Translations under genes and position numbers: made by a program
Shown: one piece after another, positions 52,347 to 63,989 of the stretch
Position numbering within the stretch: position 1 is the stretch's first letter
Layout of the letters: each line of letters begins with the position of its first letter
The notes under the pieces: generated by a model
Told to the model about the DNA's origin: nothing
What the model saw: only the letters and a program-made list of their open reading frames with translations
Database searches by the model: none
Assembly: GCF_028010285.1 (NCBI RefSeq)
Contig: NZ_CP116304.1
Coordinates: 753,501 to 817,500 of the forward strand
Length of the DNA stretch: 64,000 nt
Source of the DNA: Pseudomonas sp. Q1-7
GTDB taxonomy: Bacteria > Pseudomonadota > Gammaproteobacteria > Pseudomonadales > Pseudomonadaceae
Reading direction: 5' to 3'

Positions 52347-53144
52347 TCAAAACGCCCGATGCACCGCATCGGGCGTTTTGTATTTCAGGGCTTGGTGAGG
52401 GCGTTCCCGGTTATAGATGTCCACGGCCTCGCGCACCATCCGGCGGGCTTGTACCAGGTTCGCTGGAGTCTGGGTCAGCAGTTCGTTCTTCAGGATGCCG
52501 TTGACCCGCTCGGCCAGGGCGTTCTGGTAGCAGTCATAGCCATCGGTCATCGAGCAGGTAATGCCGTGCTGGGCATGCAGGCGTTGGTAATGCGCCGAGC
52601 AGTACTGGATGCCACGGTCCGAGTGATGCACCAGGGGCTGGCGCGTCCGGCGCCGCTGCAAGGCCAGGCTAAAAGCCCGGGCAACCGACTCGGCATGCAG
52701 CCCTTCATGGACATGGTGCCCCACGATCTTGCGCGAGTAGGCATCGGTGACCAGGCTCAGGTACAACGGGCCGCTTTGGCTGGGCAGGTAGGTGATGTCG
52801 GCGACCCAGACCCGTTCCGGCGCGTCGGGCTGCACTTGCTGCGGGCCGGGCTTGAGCAGATTGGGGTGGCGATAGAAGCGGTGAAAGCTTTGAGTGGTCT
52901 TGTGATACGCCCGCTTGGGCAAGATCAGCAGCCGGTGCTCGGCCAGCACGCGAAACAGGCGATCCCGCCCGACCCGCAGCCTCGGGTCGGCCTGACGCTG
53001 AAGCACGAAATGCAGTTTCCGTGTGCCCAGGCGCGGCTGACGCATCCGCAGGTGCCGCACGAACTGGGCGACCTGTCGATCCTGATGGCCGCGGCGATCC
53101 GCCGTCCGGTTGCGCTGGTAATAGGCCTGGCGACTGATGCCCAT
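52347..53144 (-). CDS. IS3-family transposase OrfB
   Basis: From ATG 53144 the frame encodes 265 residues (MGISRQAYYQRNRTADRRG). It includes an HTH_21 region (FVRHLRMRQPRLGTRKLHFV) and the rve core with D in VWVADITYLPSQSGPLYLS, D in LVHHSDRGIQYCSAHYQRL and E in ALAERVNGILKNEL. The OrfB frame is open a further ~18 codons upstream, into the orfA end near an AAAAAG run. It is therefore likely expressed as an OrfAB fusion by -1 frameshifting, with ATG 53144 only a secondary start. Confidence 0.9.
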   Translation of the reverse strand: MGISRQAYYQRNRTADRRGHQDRQVAQFVRHLRMRQPRLGTRKLHFVLQRQADPRLRVGRDRLFRVLAEHRLLILPKRAYHKTTQSFHRFYRHPNLLKPGPQQVQPDAPERVWVADITYLPSQSGPLYLSLVTDAYSRKIVGHHVHEGLHAESVARAFSLALQRRRTRQPLVHHSDRGIQYCSAHYQRLHAQHGITCSMTDGYDCYQNALAERVNGILKNELLTQTPANLVQARRMVREAVDIYNRERPHQALKYKTPDAVHRAF

Positions 53145-53160
53145 GAACTGGCAAGCCCTG

Positions 53161-53568
53161 CTAACGCTCAGCCCTTGGACTTGCCTTTGCGTGAGGACTT
53201 GCCGGTACGCTTTTTACGATGGAAACGCCGTAGTCGTTCTTCAGCACATCCACCACGGCCTCAAAGAACTGGGCCTTCTGGTTGGCTAGCTCCAGCTGCT
53301 GCTCCAGTTCCTTGATGCGTTGCTCGGGGGTCAAGGGTCGATCGGGCTCGGACACGGAAAGGCTCCTTGCGGTACGGATGGACGCCCCCTGGCTCCAATC
53401 CTGCCGACCGTGCTTGCGTAACCACACCAACACCGTCGACCGACCCTGGATGCCATAACGGGCCTGAGCCTCCTTGTAACTCATTTCGCCCTTTTCGACC
53501 TGGTCGACGACCGCCAATTTAAAAGCCAGCGTGTAATCGCGCTGGCTACGTCGTACACCTTGCGCCAT
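53161..53568 (-). CDS. IS3-family OrfA
   Basis: The 135-residue OrfA starts MAQGVRRSQRDYTLAF. It has the Tnp_1 helix-turn-helix (KLAVVDQVEKGEMSYKEAQA, GIQGRSTVLVWLRKHG) and a leucine-rich coiled coil (RIKELEQQLELANQKAQFFE). It binds the IS ends and, when fused to OrfB, forms the transposase. An AAAAAG run near its end is the possible frameshift site. The frame is intact. Confidence 0.88.
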   Translation of the reverse strand: MAQGVRRSQRDYTLAFKLAVVDQVEKGEMSYKEAQARYGIQGRSTVLVWLRKHGRQDWSQGASIRTARSLSVSEPDRPLTPEQRIKELEQQLELANQKAQFFEAVVDVLKNDYGVSIVKSVPASPHAKASPRAER

Positions 53569-53628
53569 GGGACGCTCCTGAAAACAAAGGCCAAGGTGTA
53601 AACCTTATTCAGGACGGGACATGGAAAC

Positions 53629-53659
53629 GAAAAAGGGCGCCGGTTGGCGCCCTTTTTCA
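53629..53659. terminator. Shared speD / coq7 terminator
   Basis: GAAAAAGGGCGCC-GGTT-GGCGCCCTTTTTC is a strong bidirectional stem just after the coq7 stop on the minus strand. On the plus strand it should end speD transcripts but is now separated from speD by the IS3-family element. Confidence 0.92.
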
Positions 53660-53669
53660 TGTTCTCGAC

Positions 53670-54317
53670 TCAGATCCGGTAGGTGCTCTTGGTCATCACC
53701 TTGGACAGCAGGGTCATGCCGAACTTGACCGGTGCCGGGAAGCGCAGGCCACCGGCCTCGATGGCGCTGGTGGCGTGCTGTTCCTCGTCCGTGCGCATCT
53801 GCTCGAGGATGGCACGGGACTTGCCATCTTCCGCCGGCAACTGCTCCAGATGCTCGTCGAGGTGCTTGCATACCTGGTCCTCGGTAGCGGCGACGAAGCC
53901 GAGGCTGACCCGATCACTGATCAGGCCGGCCACGGCGCCGACGCCGAAGGACAGGCCGTAGAAGATCGGGTTGAGTACGCTCGGACGGCTACCCAGCTCC
54001 CGGATGCGTTGTTCGCACCAGGCCAGGTGGTCGACTTCCTCCTCGGCGGCATGCTCCATGGCGACGCGTACTTCCGGCAACTTGGCGGTCAGCGCCTGGC
54101 CCTGGTACAGCGCCTGGGCGCAGACCTCGCCGGTGTGGTTGATGCGCATCAGGCCGGCGATGTGGCGGGCGTCTTCGGCCTTGAGTTCGGCATCGGGCTG
54201 GCCATCGGCCGGCGATGGTCGGAACGGCTGGCCGGTGAACGGCAGCAAGGTGCGCAGCGCGGCATCGGCCTGCAACAGCAGGCGGTCGGCGGGGGAGTAG
54301 GAACGTTCGCTGGCCAT
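53670..54317 (-). CDS. coq7: Ubiquinone biosynthesis hydroxylase Coq7
   Basis: This di-iron protein of 215 residues is the Coq7/UbiF-replacing demethoxyubiquinone hydroxylase. Its iron-binding helices contain [36 protein letters not shown] and [18 protein letters not shown], with the E-x-x-H pairs intact. It catalyses the last ring hydroxylation in ubiquinone synthesis at the inner membrane. The ATG at 54317 follows CGGAGG. The next minus-strand gene upstream is the HIT gene. Confidence 0.96.
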   Translation of the reverse strand: MASERSYSPADRLLLQADAALRTLLPFTGQPFRPSPADGQPDAELKAEDARHIAGLMRINHTGEVCAQALYQGQALTAKLPEVRVAMEHAAEEEVDHLAWCEQRIRELGSRPSVLNPIFYGLSFGVGAVAGLISDRVSLGFVAATEDQVCKHLDEHLEQLPAEDGKSRAILEQMRTDEEQHATSAIEAGGLRFPAPVKFGMTLLSKVMTKSTYRI

Positions 54318-54405
54318 GCGGCACCTCCGTGGAATATCGGCGGGCATTCTACCGCAAGGGGATGACCGAGGCTTGACCGGTGTCAGGCCCCGGTCGCTGG
54401 CGGGG

Positions 54406-54744
54406 TCAGCCCGGAGGCCAGTGCATCTGGCGCTGACCCAGTACGTGCATGTGGATATGGAAGACGGTCTGGCCGCCTTGCTCGTTGCAGTTCATCACCA
54501 GGCGGAAGCCTTGGTCACATCCCTGCTCCATGGCCAGGCGCTGGGCGGTGTAGGCGATGTGGCCGACCAGAGCCTTGTCCGCCTCGGTGAGGTCGGTGAG
54601 GGTAGGGATGTGCCTCTTCGGGATCACCAGGAAGTGCACGGGGGCCTGCGGTCCGATGTCATGGAAGGCGATGACCTGATCGTCCTCGTAGAACTTTCGC
54701 GCGGGAATGTCCCCACTCGCGATTTTGCAGAACAGACAGTCCAC
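54406..54744 (-). CDS. HIT-family nucleotide hydrolase (HinT-like)
   Basis: The 112-residue protein has [20 protein letters not shown] and the catalytic histidine triad in [15 protein letters not shown]. HinT proteins hydrolyse nucleoside phosphoramidates and adenylates. The start is GTG at 54744, with GGAG eight bases upstream. Longer in-frame sequence overlaps the divergent ATPase gene and is not coding. It lies divergent to the AAA ATPase gene. Confidence 0.94.
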   Translation of the reverse strand: MDCLFCKIASGDIPARKFYEDDQVIAFHDIGPQAPVHFLVIPKRHIPTLTDLTEADKALVGHIAYTAQRLAMEQGCDQGFRLVMNCNEQGGQTVFHIHMHVLGQRQMHWPPG

Positions 54745-54834
54745 GGGAATTCTCCAGGCTGTTATAAGAAATCTCGAGTTTAGCGGTGAGCCATTTCCCC
54801 GGCCAGCTTCGGCCTGGGCCCACAAGGAGCCTGT

Positions 54835-56316
54835 GTGAAGAACGATATCCATGACCTCGGTCTGGTGCTGGATTCCCGAGTGAAGTTGATCCTGATCGAG
54901 TCCTGGGACGAGCGCCGGGTGCTGGAAACCCTCACCAGCCTGGCGGTCAGGCGTGGCCTCGGACTCTTCACCTGGGCAGTCAGCGAAGGCATGCAGCGCC
55001 TGGGGTTCGGGGGCGACAGCCTGGGGCAGGAGGACAGCCGTGAGCCGGAGGCGGCGCTCAAGCTGATCAAGGCCGACCCGCAGCCGAATCTCTACGTGAT
55101 GTGCGACCTGCATCCCTTCCTCTCTGACAATCCCAAGGTGGTGAGGCTGCTCAAGGAAGTGGCCATGGCCGAGGGCAACCACAAGCCGACGCTGGTACTG
55201 GTCTCCCATGCCCTCAAGCTGCCTCCCGAGGTCCAGCGCTACACCGCGCGCTTCGACCTCGCGCTGCCCAGCGAAGACGAATTGTTGAGCATCGTCCGCG
55301 AAGAGGCTTCGCGTTGGAGCGAGCGCAATCGCGGCGCGCGGGTTCGTACCGACAACCGCACCCTGCAGCAGGTGGTGAAGAACCTGCGTGGCATGAGCCA
55401 CGGCGAGGCGCGTGCCCTGGCGCGCAACCTGATCTGCGATGACGGCGCCATTACCCAGGAGGATCTGCCGGAGTTGAACAAGGCCAAGTTCCAGTTGCTG
55501 GACCTGGAAGGTGTGCTCAGCTTCGAATACGAAACCGCCCGTTTCGCCGAAGTGGGTGGCCTGGCCAACCTCAAGCGCTGGTTGGCCGATCGCCAGGCCG
55601 CACTGGTGGACGACAAGGGGCAGGATCGGCCGAAGGGCGTGCTGCTGGTCGGTGTGCAGGGCGGTGGCAAGAGCATCGCGGCCAAGGCCGTGGCCGGACT
55701 CTGGGGGGTACCGCTGCTGCGCCTGGACTTCGCCTGCCTGTACAACAAATTTTTTGGCGAAACCGAACGCAACCTGCGCGAAGCCCTGAAGCTCGCCGAA
55801 CAGATGGCGCCCTGCGTGCTGTGGATGGACGAGGTGGAGAAGGGCTTGGCCAGCGGCGACCACGATGGCGGCGTCAGCCAGCGCTTGCTGGGGACCCTGC
55901 TGACCTGGATGGCCGAACGCAAGGCGCCGGTGTTCATGGTGGCCACCGCCAACAGTATCGACCGCCTGCCACCGGAGTTGTTGCGCAAGGGGCGATTCGA
56001 CGAACTGTTCTTCGTCGACCTGCCGCAACCGGAGATTCGTGCCGAGATCTTTCGCATTCACCTGGTGCGTCGCGAACTCGACCCGGCGCAATTCGATCTG
56101 CACCAACTGGTGGCCGCCAGTGATGGATTCTCCGGCGCCGAGATCGAGCAGGCGGTGGTGGGCATGCTCTACGCGGCCCAGGCCCGCCAATGCCCGGCCG
56201 ACCAGGCCCTGCTGCTGAGCGAGCTCAAGGGCAGCGCGCCGTTGTCGGTGCTGATGGCCGAGCAGCTGGCAAGCCTGCGGGCCTGGGCCAACGGACGTTG
56301 TGTGAAGGCCGACTGA
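54835..56316 (+). CDS. AAA+ ATPase (Ycf46-like)
   Basis: The 493-residue protein has an N-terminal RecA-like or degenerate domain (~1-200) and a canonical AAA module. Walker A is GVQGGGKSIAAKA near residue 273, Walker B is CVLWMDEVEKGLASGD and the sensor/arginine-finger region is VFMVATANSIDRLPPELLRK. It resembles the Ycf46 family, whose function in bacteria is not well defined. The start is GTG at 54835, with AAGGAG eight bases upstream. It is conserved next to the HIT gene in Pseudomonas. Confidence 0.88.
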   Translation: MKNDIHDLGLVLDSRVKLILIESWDERRVLETLTSLAVRRGLGLFTWAVSEGMQRLGFGGDSLGQEDSREPEAALKLIKADPQPNLYVMCDLHPFLSDNPKVVRLLKEVAMAEGNHKPTLVLVSHALKLPPEVQRYTARFDLALPSEDELLSIVREEASRWSERNRGARVRTDNRTLQQVVKNLRGMSHGEARALARNLICDDGAITQEDLPELNKAKFQLLDLEGVLSFEYETARFAEVGGLANLKRWLADRQAALVDDKGQDRPKGVLLVGVQGGGKSIAAKAVAGLWGVPLLRLDFACLYNKFFGETERNLREALKLAEQMAPCVLWMDEVEKGLASGDHDGGVSQRLLGTLLTWMAERKAPVFMVATANSIDRLPPELLRKGRFDELFFVDLPQPEIRAEIFRIHLVRRELDPAQFDLHQLVAASDGFSGAEIEQAVVGMLYAAQARQCPADQALLLSELKGSAPLSVLMAEQLASLRAWANGRCVKAD

Positions 56317-56322
56317 AGCCTT

Positions 56323-57111
56323 TCAGGGTTGCGCGAAGCGGCGCACGACGCGGCCGACCAAGTGACGCACCAGCCAGCGAGGCGCGAGGCGGGGGAAGAG
56401 GGCGGCCAGCCGGTTGCGCCAGCCGGGGATGATGATGGCGCGGTCCTTCTCCAGAGCGCGTACGGTCAGCAGCGCCACTTCCTCGGGGCTCATCATCAGT
56501 TTGCTGCCGTCCAGGCCGTCGACCCGCAGGTGCGCGCCGCGGAAAAACGCGGTACGGGTCGGACCGGGGCAGAGCACCGAGACCCTCACCCCGCGAGGGC
56601 GGAGTTCTTCGCGTAGGCCTTCGGAGAAATTCAGCACGTAGGCCTTGCTGGCGTAGTAGTTGCTCATCCAGGGGCCGGGCTGGAAACCCGCCACCGAAGC
56701 AATATTGAGGATCTGCCCGCCGCCCTGGCGGGCCATCAGGCCGCCGATGCCGTGGCAGAGCCGGGCCAGGGCGAGGATATTCAGTTCGATCAGCTCCTGC
56801 TCGCGCGCCCAATCCTGATCGACGAAGGCGCCGGACGTGCCGATGCCTGCATTGTTCACCAGCAGATCGATTTCCCATTCTCCCTGTTCCAGGTCCATCA
56901 GCAGACCGGAGAGCTGCAGGGGTTCGGCGAGGTCGCAATAGCGGAACAGCACTTCCACGCCAAAGCGCTGGGTCAGTTCGCAGGCGATGCTCTCCAGCAC
57001 ATCCCGCCGCCGGGCCACCAGCAACAGGTGTCTTCCCCGTCGCGCCAGGGCCTCGGCCAGGGCCAGGCCTATGCCGCTGGAGGCGCCGGTGATCAGGGCA
57101 TAACGGGGCAT
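56323..57111 (-). CDS. Short-chain dehydrogenase
   Basis: The 262-residue SDR has the cofactor motif TGASSGIGLALAEALARRGR, NNAGIGTSG, catalytic Ser in LNIASVAGFQPGPWMS, and Tyr-Lys in YYASKAYVLNFSEGLR. It matches the DltE/YqjQ-type group with a basic C-terminal tail (RLAPRWLVRHLVGRVVRRF) that could bind membranes. The substrate is unknown. It is convergent with the AAA ATPase gene, only six bases apart. Confidence 0.88.
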   Translation of the reverse strand: MPRYALITGASSGIGLALAEALARRGRHLLLVARRRDVLESIACELTQRFGVEVLFRYCDLAEPLQLSGLLMDLEQGEWEIDLLVNNAGIGTSGAFVDQDWAREQELIELNILALARLCHGIGGLMARQGGGQILNIASVAGFQPGPWMSNYYASKAYVLNFSEGLREELRPRGVRVSVLCPGPTRTAFFRGAHLRVDGLDGSKLMMSPEEVALLTVRALEKDRAIIIPGWRNRLAALFPRLAPRWLVRHLVGRVVRRFAQP

Positions 57112-57166
57112 CTGGAGGTTCTCCGTGAAGGGGCCGGATTGGACAGCGCCGGCCCCCGGAGGTTGC

Positions 57167-58186
57167 TTACTCGGCGGGCACGTCGGCGGGTTGTTCGAAG
57201 CTGGAGGCGCCGCTCATCTGGGCGCGTTCCACATAGCCCTGGTAGGCCGGTATCGAAATGGCGGCGACTATACCGATAACCGGCACCAGAATAATCAGCC
57301 AGGCCAGCACTTTCACCGCACGGCTGTTGGGAGGTGGCGGTGGGCCATAGCGGTTGGGCCCGTCGGTGCCGGGCATGAAGAGCATCAACAGGGCGAATAC
57401 GCTGCCGACGATGGGCACGAAGTTCAGCAGCCAGAGCCAACCCGACCAGCCCATGTCGTGCAGGCGCTGCACGCCGATGCAGACGCTGACGACCACCAGC
57501 GCAACGCAGGCGGCAATGGCGAGCAGGCTGGCCAGCGTTTCGGAGAGCGCGAAGCTGCCGAGGATCACCCCGCCGATCGGCAGGAAGGCCAGCATCAGCG
57601 CCATGCTCCAGCCGAGGTAACGTACCCGGCCGATCCGACCGCTGGTGCCCAAAACCTTCAATTCGCCGAACTCCGGCAGTTGCTCGCCCACCTGCGCCTG
57701 GGGCGGCGCGTAAGGCGATGAAGGTTCGTTGCTGGTGATGGAGGCTTTCACCTGGGCCGCTTCTTCGGTCTGTTGCGCCTGGCGCGCCAGGTACTTGTCG
57801 ATGATGATCCCGCACGCCTGGCATTCGGCCGACTTCGGCTGCTCATGGCCGCATTTCGGGCAGCTCATGTTTTCGCTGGCGGGAGCGCCTGCGACGGCGG
57901 CTGCGCTGGCGTCCGGATGGTCGTCGGTGGCCACCAGGCTAAGGCCGGACGCCATGTCCTGTTCCTTGCGCACCTTGGCGCCGGCCCGTTGCAGCGCGGC
58001 GAGGTACTTGTCGGCCTCGGCTTCCACCAGATCGCGCTTGAGGGCCACGCTGCGGCCGCCGAACAGGCTGTCGATCTTGCTGGAGTCGCTCTTGAACAGG
58101 CGGGCGAGGTTTTCCTTCACGGTTTCCAGCGCCACGCCGGGCATGGGTTCACCGTCGAAGACGATCTTGTAGCGTGCTTCGGTCAT
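57167..58186 (-). CDS. DUF805 membrane protein with zinc-ribbon N-terminal region
   Basis: The 339-residue protein has three parts. The first is an N-terminal ~100-residue cytosolic region (YKIVFDGEPMPGVALETVKE, KEQDMASG). The second is a zinc ribbon CPKCGHEQPKSAECQACG near residues 107-125. The third is a DUF805-type bundle of about four membrane helices with LGWSMALMLAFLPIGGVILG and VQRLHDMGWSGWLWLLNFVP, followed by a short tail. DUF805 function is not known. The ATG at 58186 gives MTEARYKIVF. It is 126 bp from the nitronate monooxygenase gene. Confidence 0.8.
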   Translation of the reverse strand: MTEARYKIVFDGEPMPGVALETVKENLARLFKSDSSKIDSLFGGRSVALKRDLVEAEADKYLAALQRAGAKVRKEQDMASGLSLVATDDHPDASAAAVAGAPASENMSCPKCGHEQPKSAECQACGIIIDKYLARQAQQTEEAAQVKASITSNEPSSPYAPPQAQVGEQLPEFGELKVLGTSGRIGRVRYLGWSMALMLAFLPIGGVILGSFALSETLASLLAIAACVALVVVSVCIGVQRLHDMGWSGWLWLLNFVPIVGSVFALLMLFMPGTDGPNRYGPPPPPNSRAVKVLAWLIILVPVIGIVAAISIPAYQGYVERAQMSGASSFEQPADVPAE

Positions 58187-58312
58187 GCGGGCATCCTTGT
58201 CGACGACAGAATGAGATAGTGGCACAGCGTAATTGCGCGCCGGCCCACGGCACAAGCGGCCTGACGCACAAAACGCACAGGCCTCGGGAGCACGTGAGCG
58301 GGGGGCTTCGCT

Positions 58313-59275
58313 TCAGCGGGGCCAGCGTTGGCCCAGTTGCCCGGCCTTGTCACGAGCGGCCCGGTATTCCTGATCGAGGCGGGTAACCAGCTCGTTCACC
58401 GTGGGCAGATCGCGAATGTTGCCGACGCCCTGTCCAGCGGACCATACGGTCTTCCAGGCCTTGGCTTCGTCGCTGACGGGTTTCAGCTTCTCACCGTAGT
58501 CGATATCGCCCTTGTCGGCGAGACGCTTCATGTCGTAGCCGGCGGCCTCCAGGCTCTGGCGCATGAAGCTGGCCGGTACGCCGGAGACGGCCGGGGTGTG
58601 GATGATGTCGGCGGCGCGAGCGTCGAGGATCATCTGCTTGTAGCGGGTTTCGGCGTCGCTCTGTTGGGTGGCGATGAAACGCGTGCCCAGGTAGGCCAGG
58701 TCGGCGCCGAGTATCTGTGCGGCGTAGATTTCGTGACCATGGTTGAGGCAGCCGGCGAGCAGCAGGGTCTTGTCGAAGAACTGGCGGATTTCGGCGATCA
58801 GCGCAAAGGGGCTCCAGGTGCCGGCGTGGCCACCGGCGCCGGCGGCGACTGCGATCAGGCCATCCACGCCCGCCTCGGCGGCCTTCTCCGCATGGCGACG
58901 GGTGGTCACATCGTGGAACACCAGGCCGCCGTAGCTGTGCACCGCGTCCACCACTTCCTTCACTGCCCCGAGGCTGGTAATGACGATGGGGACTCGTTTC
59001 TCGACGCAGATGGCCAGGTCGGCCTGCAGGCGCGGGTTGCTGTGATGGACGATGAGGTTGACCGCGAAGGGCGCCGAATCTGCGTCCAGGCCCGCCTCGA
59101 TCTCGTCCAGCCAGGCTCGGAATCCGCTGCTTTCACGCTGGTTCAGCGCGGGGAAGCTGCCGACGATACCGCTGTTGCAGCAGGCCAGAACCAGTTGGGG
59201 GTTGGACACCAGGAACATCGGCGCGGCCACGACCGGCAAGCGCAGGCGTTGTTCGAGCAGTGCGGGCAGGGACAT
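58313..59275 (-). CDS. Nitronate monooxygenase
   Basis: This FMN enzyme of 320 residues has the NMO TIM-barrel features: LRLPVVAAPMFLVSNPQLVL, VDGLIAVAAGAGGHAGTWSP with the catalytic His, and LAGCLNHGHEIYAAQILGAD. It oxidises nitronates such as propionate-3-nitronate to keto acids. The ATG at 59275 follows AGAGG. Its start is 20 bp after the hemJ stop on the same strand, so the two may be co-transcribed. Confidence 0.9.
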   Translation of the reverse strand: MSLPALLEQRLRLPVVAAPMFLVSNPQLVLACCNSGIVGSFPALNQRESSGFRAWLDEIEAGLDADSAPFAVNLIVHHSNPRLQADLAICVEKRVPIVITSLGAVKEVVDAVHSYGGLVFHDVTTRRHAEKAAEAGVDGLIAVAAGAGGHAGTWSPFALIAEIRQFFDKTLLLAGCLNHGHEIYAAQILGADLAYLGTRFIATQQSDAETRYKQMILDARAADIIHTPAVSGVPASFMRQSLEAAGYDMKRLADKGDIDYGEKLKPVSDEAKAWKTVWSAGQGVGNIRDLPTVNELVTRLDQEYRAARDKAGQLGQRWPR

Positions 59276-59295
59276 CGGGCTTTCCTCTTGTCGGG

Positions 59296-59721
59296 TCAGA
59301 AGGGCTTGATCACCACCAGGATGACGATGGCGATCAGGAACAGCACGGGTACTTCGTTGAACCAGCGATAGAACACGTGGCCGCGACGGTTCTCGCCACG
59401 CGCGAAACGCTTGAGCAATCCGCCGCAGGCATGGTGGTAACCGATCAGCAGGACCACCAGGGTGAGCTTGGCGTGCAGCCAGCCCTGGCTCAGCCAGGCG
59501 GGGTTGAGGTAGAGCATCCACAGCCCGAAGACCAGGGTGGCGACCATCGAGGGGCCCATGATGCCGCGATAGAGCTTGCGCTCCATGACCTTGAAACGTT
59601 CGCGGCTGGATTCGTCCTCGGCCATGGCGTGGTAGACGAACAGGCGCGGCAGGTAGAACAGGCCGGCGAACCAGCAGATGACGGCGATGATGTGCAGGGC
59701 CTTGAGCCACAGATAGAGCAT
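59296..59721 (-). CDS. hemJ: HemJ-type protoporphyrinogen IX oxidase
   Basis: This 141-residue integral membrane protein has four helices and the conserved His in LWLKALHIIAVICWFAGLFY and HAKLTLVVLLIGYHHACGGL. HemJ oxidises protoporphyrinogen IX to protoporphyrin IX, with electrons going to the respiratory chain. The ATG at 59721 gives MLYLWLKALH, the family start. It is divergent from argC across 133 bp. Confidence 0.85.
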   Translation of the reverse strand: MLYLWLKALHIIAVICWFAGLFYLPRLFVYHAMAEDESSRERFKVMERKLYRGIMGPSMVATLVFGLWMLYLNPAWLSQGWLHAKLTLVVLLIGYHHACGGLLKRFARGENRRGHVFYRWFNEVPVLFLIAIVILVVIKPF

Positions 59722-59854
59722 GGGAGGGTTTCCATCAGGCAGATTGCCCGGATAGTAGAGGCTTGACGGGCCGCACGTCACCTCGACGGTTGGCCCCTGA
59801 CCGATGCGGCCTTATCATCGGCAGCTTTCCAATCGGTTCATTGAGGGGCAAGTG

Positions 59855-60889
59855 ATGGTCAAGGTCGGAATCGTCGGCGGCACGGGCTACACCGGTGTCG
59901 AACTGCTGCGTCTGCTGGCTCAGCATCCGCAGGCGGAAGTCGCGGTAATCACCTCGCGATCCGAGGCCGGGGTGAAGGTTGCCGACATGTATCCGAACCT
60001 GCGCGGCCACTACGACGACCTGGCTTTCAGCGTGCCGGATGCGAAGACGTTGGGCGCCTGCGACGCGGTCTTCTTCGCGACGCCTCACGGTGTGGCCCAT
60101 GCGCTGGCCGGCGAATTGCTGGACGCCGGCACCCGTGTGATCGACCTGTCCGCCGACTTCCGCCTGCAGGACGCCGAGGAGTGGGCCAAGTGGTACGGCC
60201 AACCCCACGGTGCCCCGGCATTGCTGCCAGAAGCCGTCTACGGTCTGCCGGAAGTGAATCGAGAGGCCATCAAGGGTGCTCGTCTGATCGCCGTCCCCGG
60301 GTGCTACCCGACTGCCGCCCAGCTCGGCTTCATCCCGCTGTTGGAGGCCGGTCTGGCCGACACGACCCAACTGATTGCGGACTGCAAATCCGGCGTGAGT
60401 GGTGCCGGCCGTGGCGCCAAGGTGGGCTCGCTGTTCTGTGAGGCCGGCGAGAGCATGATGGCCTACTCGGTGAAGGGGCATCGCCATCTGCCGGAAATCA
60501 GTCAGGGCCTGCGCCGCGCCGCTGGCGGTCCGGTGGGCCTGACCTTCGTGCCGCACCTGACGCCGATGATACGGGGCATCCATGCGACGCTCTACGCGAA
60601 CGTTGCGGACCGGGGCGTTGACCTGCAGGCCCTGTTCGAGAAGCGCTACGCCAACGAACCCTTCGTCGATGTGATGCCGGCCGGCAGCCACCCGGAGACC
60701 CGCAGCGTGCGCGGCGCCAACGTCTGCCGTATTGCGGTGCACCGTCCCCAGGGCGGTGATCTGGTGGTCGTGCTTTCGGTGATCGACAACCTGGTGAAGG
60801 GGGCCTCCGGCCAGGCCGTGCAGAACCTCAACATCATGTTCGGCCTCGAAGAGCGCCTGGGCCTTTCCCACGCGGCGCTGCTGCCTTGA
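59855..60889 (+). CDS. argC: N-acetyl-gamma-glutamyl-phosphate reductase
   Basis: The 344-residue protein has the NADP motif [20 protein letters not shown], the catalytic Cys in [20 protein letters not shown] and the His region [16 protein letters not shown]. It makes N-acetylglutamate semialdehyde in arginine synthesis. The ATG at 59855 follows GAGGGG. The length is normal for Pseudomonas ArgC. Confidence 0.97.
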   Translation: MVKVGIVGGTGYTGVELLRLLAQHPQAEVAVITSRSEAGVKVADMYPNLRGHYDDLAFSVPDAKTLGACDAVFFATPHGVAHALAGELLDAGTRVIDLSADFRLQDAEEWAKWYGQPHGAPALLPEAVYGLPEVNREAIKGARLIAVPGCYPTAAQLGFIPLLEAGLADTTQLIADCKSGVSGAGRGAKVGSLFCEAGESMMAYSVKGHRHLPEISQGLRRAAGGPVGLTFVPHLTPMIRGIHATLYANVADRGVDLQALFEKRYANEPFVDVMPAGSHPETRSVRGANVCRIAVHRPQGGDLVVVLSVIDNLVKGASGQAVQNLNIMFGLEERLGLSHAALLP

Positions 60890-61040
60890 TGGAAGCACGG
60901 TGCCGGCGATTGACCGCAGGCACCGTGTTTCGACCGCCAGGCCGGATCGAATCGCGTAATAGTTGACCAGTTTTCTAGGGTAAGCGGATAATGCCTCGCC
61001 TTAGCGCAGTATGGCGGCGTCGAGCCGGGAGAGTTGCAGC

Positions 61041-61391
61041 ATGAGCGTCGAAACCTTCACCCCTTCAGCCCTGATGTTCACCGAGGGTGCGGCCAGCAAG
61101 GTGAAGAACCTGATCGATGAAGAGGGTAACCCGCGCCTGAAGCTTCGTGTTTTCGTAACCGGCGGCGGTTGCTCGGGCTTCCAGTACGGCTTCACCTTTG
61201 ATGAAGACGTGGCGGATGACGACACCATTGTCGAACGTGACGGCGTCAGCCTGGTGGTCGATCCGATGAGCTTTCAGTACCTGGCGGGTGCCGAAGTGGA
61301 TTACCAGGAAGGCCTGGAAGGTTCGCGTTTCGTGATCAAGAACCCGAATGCCACCACCACCTGCGGTTGCGGTTCTTCCTTCTCGATCTAA
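61041..61391 (+). CDS. erpA: Iron-sulfur cluster insertion protein ErpA
   Basis: The 116-residue A-type carrier has the three cluster Cys residues, one in [16 protein letters not shown] and two in [12 protein letters not shown]. ErpA delivers Fe-S clusters to apoproteins such as isoprenoid enzymes. The ATG at 61041 gives [11 protein letters not shown] terminator follows. Its length is normal and the gene is conserved between argC and anmK. Confidence 0.95.
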   Translation: MSVETFTPSALMFTEGAASKVKNLIDEEGNPRLKLRVFVTGGGCSGFQYGFTFDEDVADDDTIVERDGVSLVVDPMSFQYLAGAEVDYQEGLEGSRFVIKNPNATTTCGCGSSFSI

Positions 61392-61407
61392 CCGTTTTTC
61401 GCATGCA

Positions 61408-61439
61408 GAAACGCCGTGCCCATGGGCACGGCGTTTTCG
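61408..61439. terminator. Terminator between erpA and anmK
   Basis: GAAACGCCGTGCCC-ATG-GGCACGGCGTTTTC is a perfect long stem with a short T-run. It lies between the convergent erpA and anmK genes and can serve both. Confidence 0.9.
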
Positions 61440-61447
61440 TTTGGGCC

Positions 61448-63989
<2,542 letters not shown>

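Larger units (their letters stand above)
52299..53621 (-). mobile_element. Intact IS3-family element between speD and its terminator
   Basis: This 1323-bp element has imperfect inverted ends (TGTCTAGTCCTGAAATAGGTT on the left; the right end complements TGTCCCGTCCTGAATAAGG). It is flanked by the 3-bp duplication TGG (52296-52298 and 53622-53624). Both orfA and orfB are undamaged, so it may be active and recent. Confidence 0.92.
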
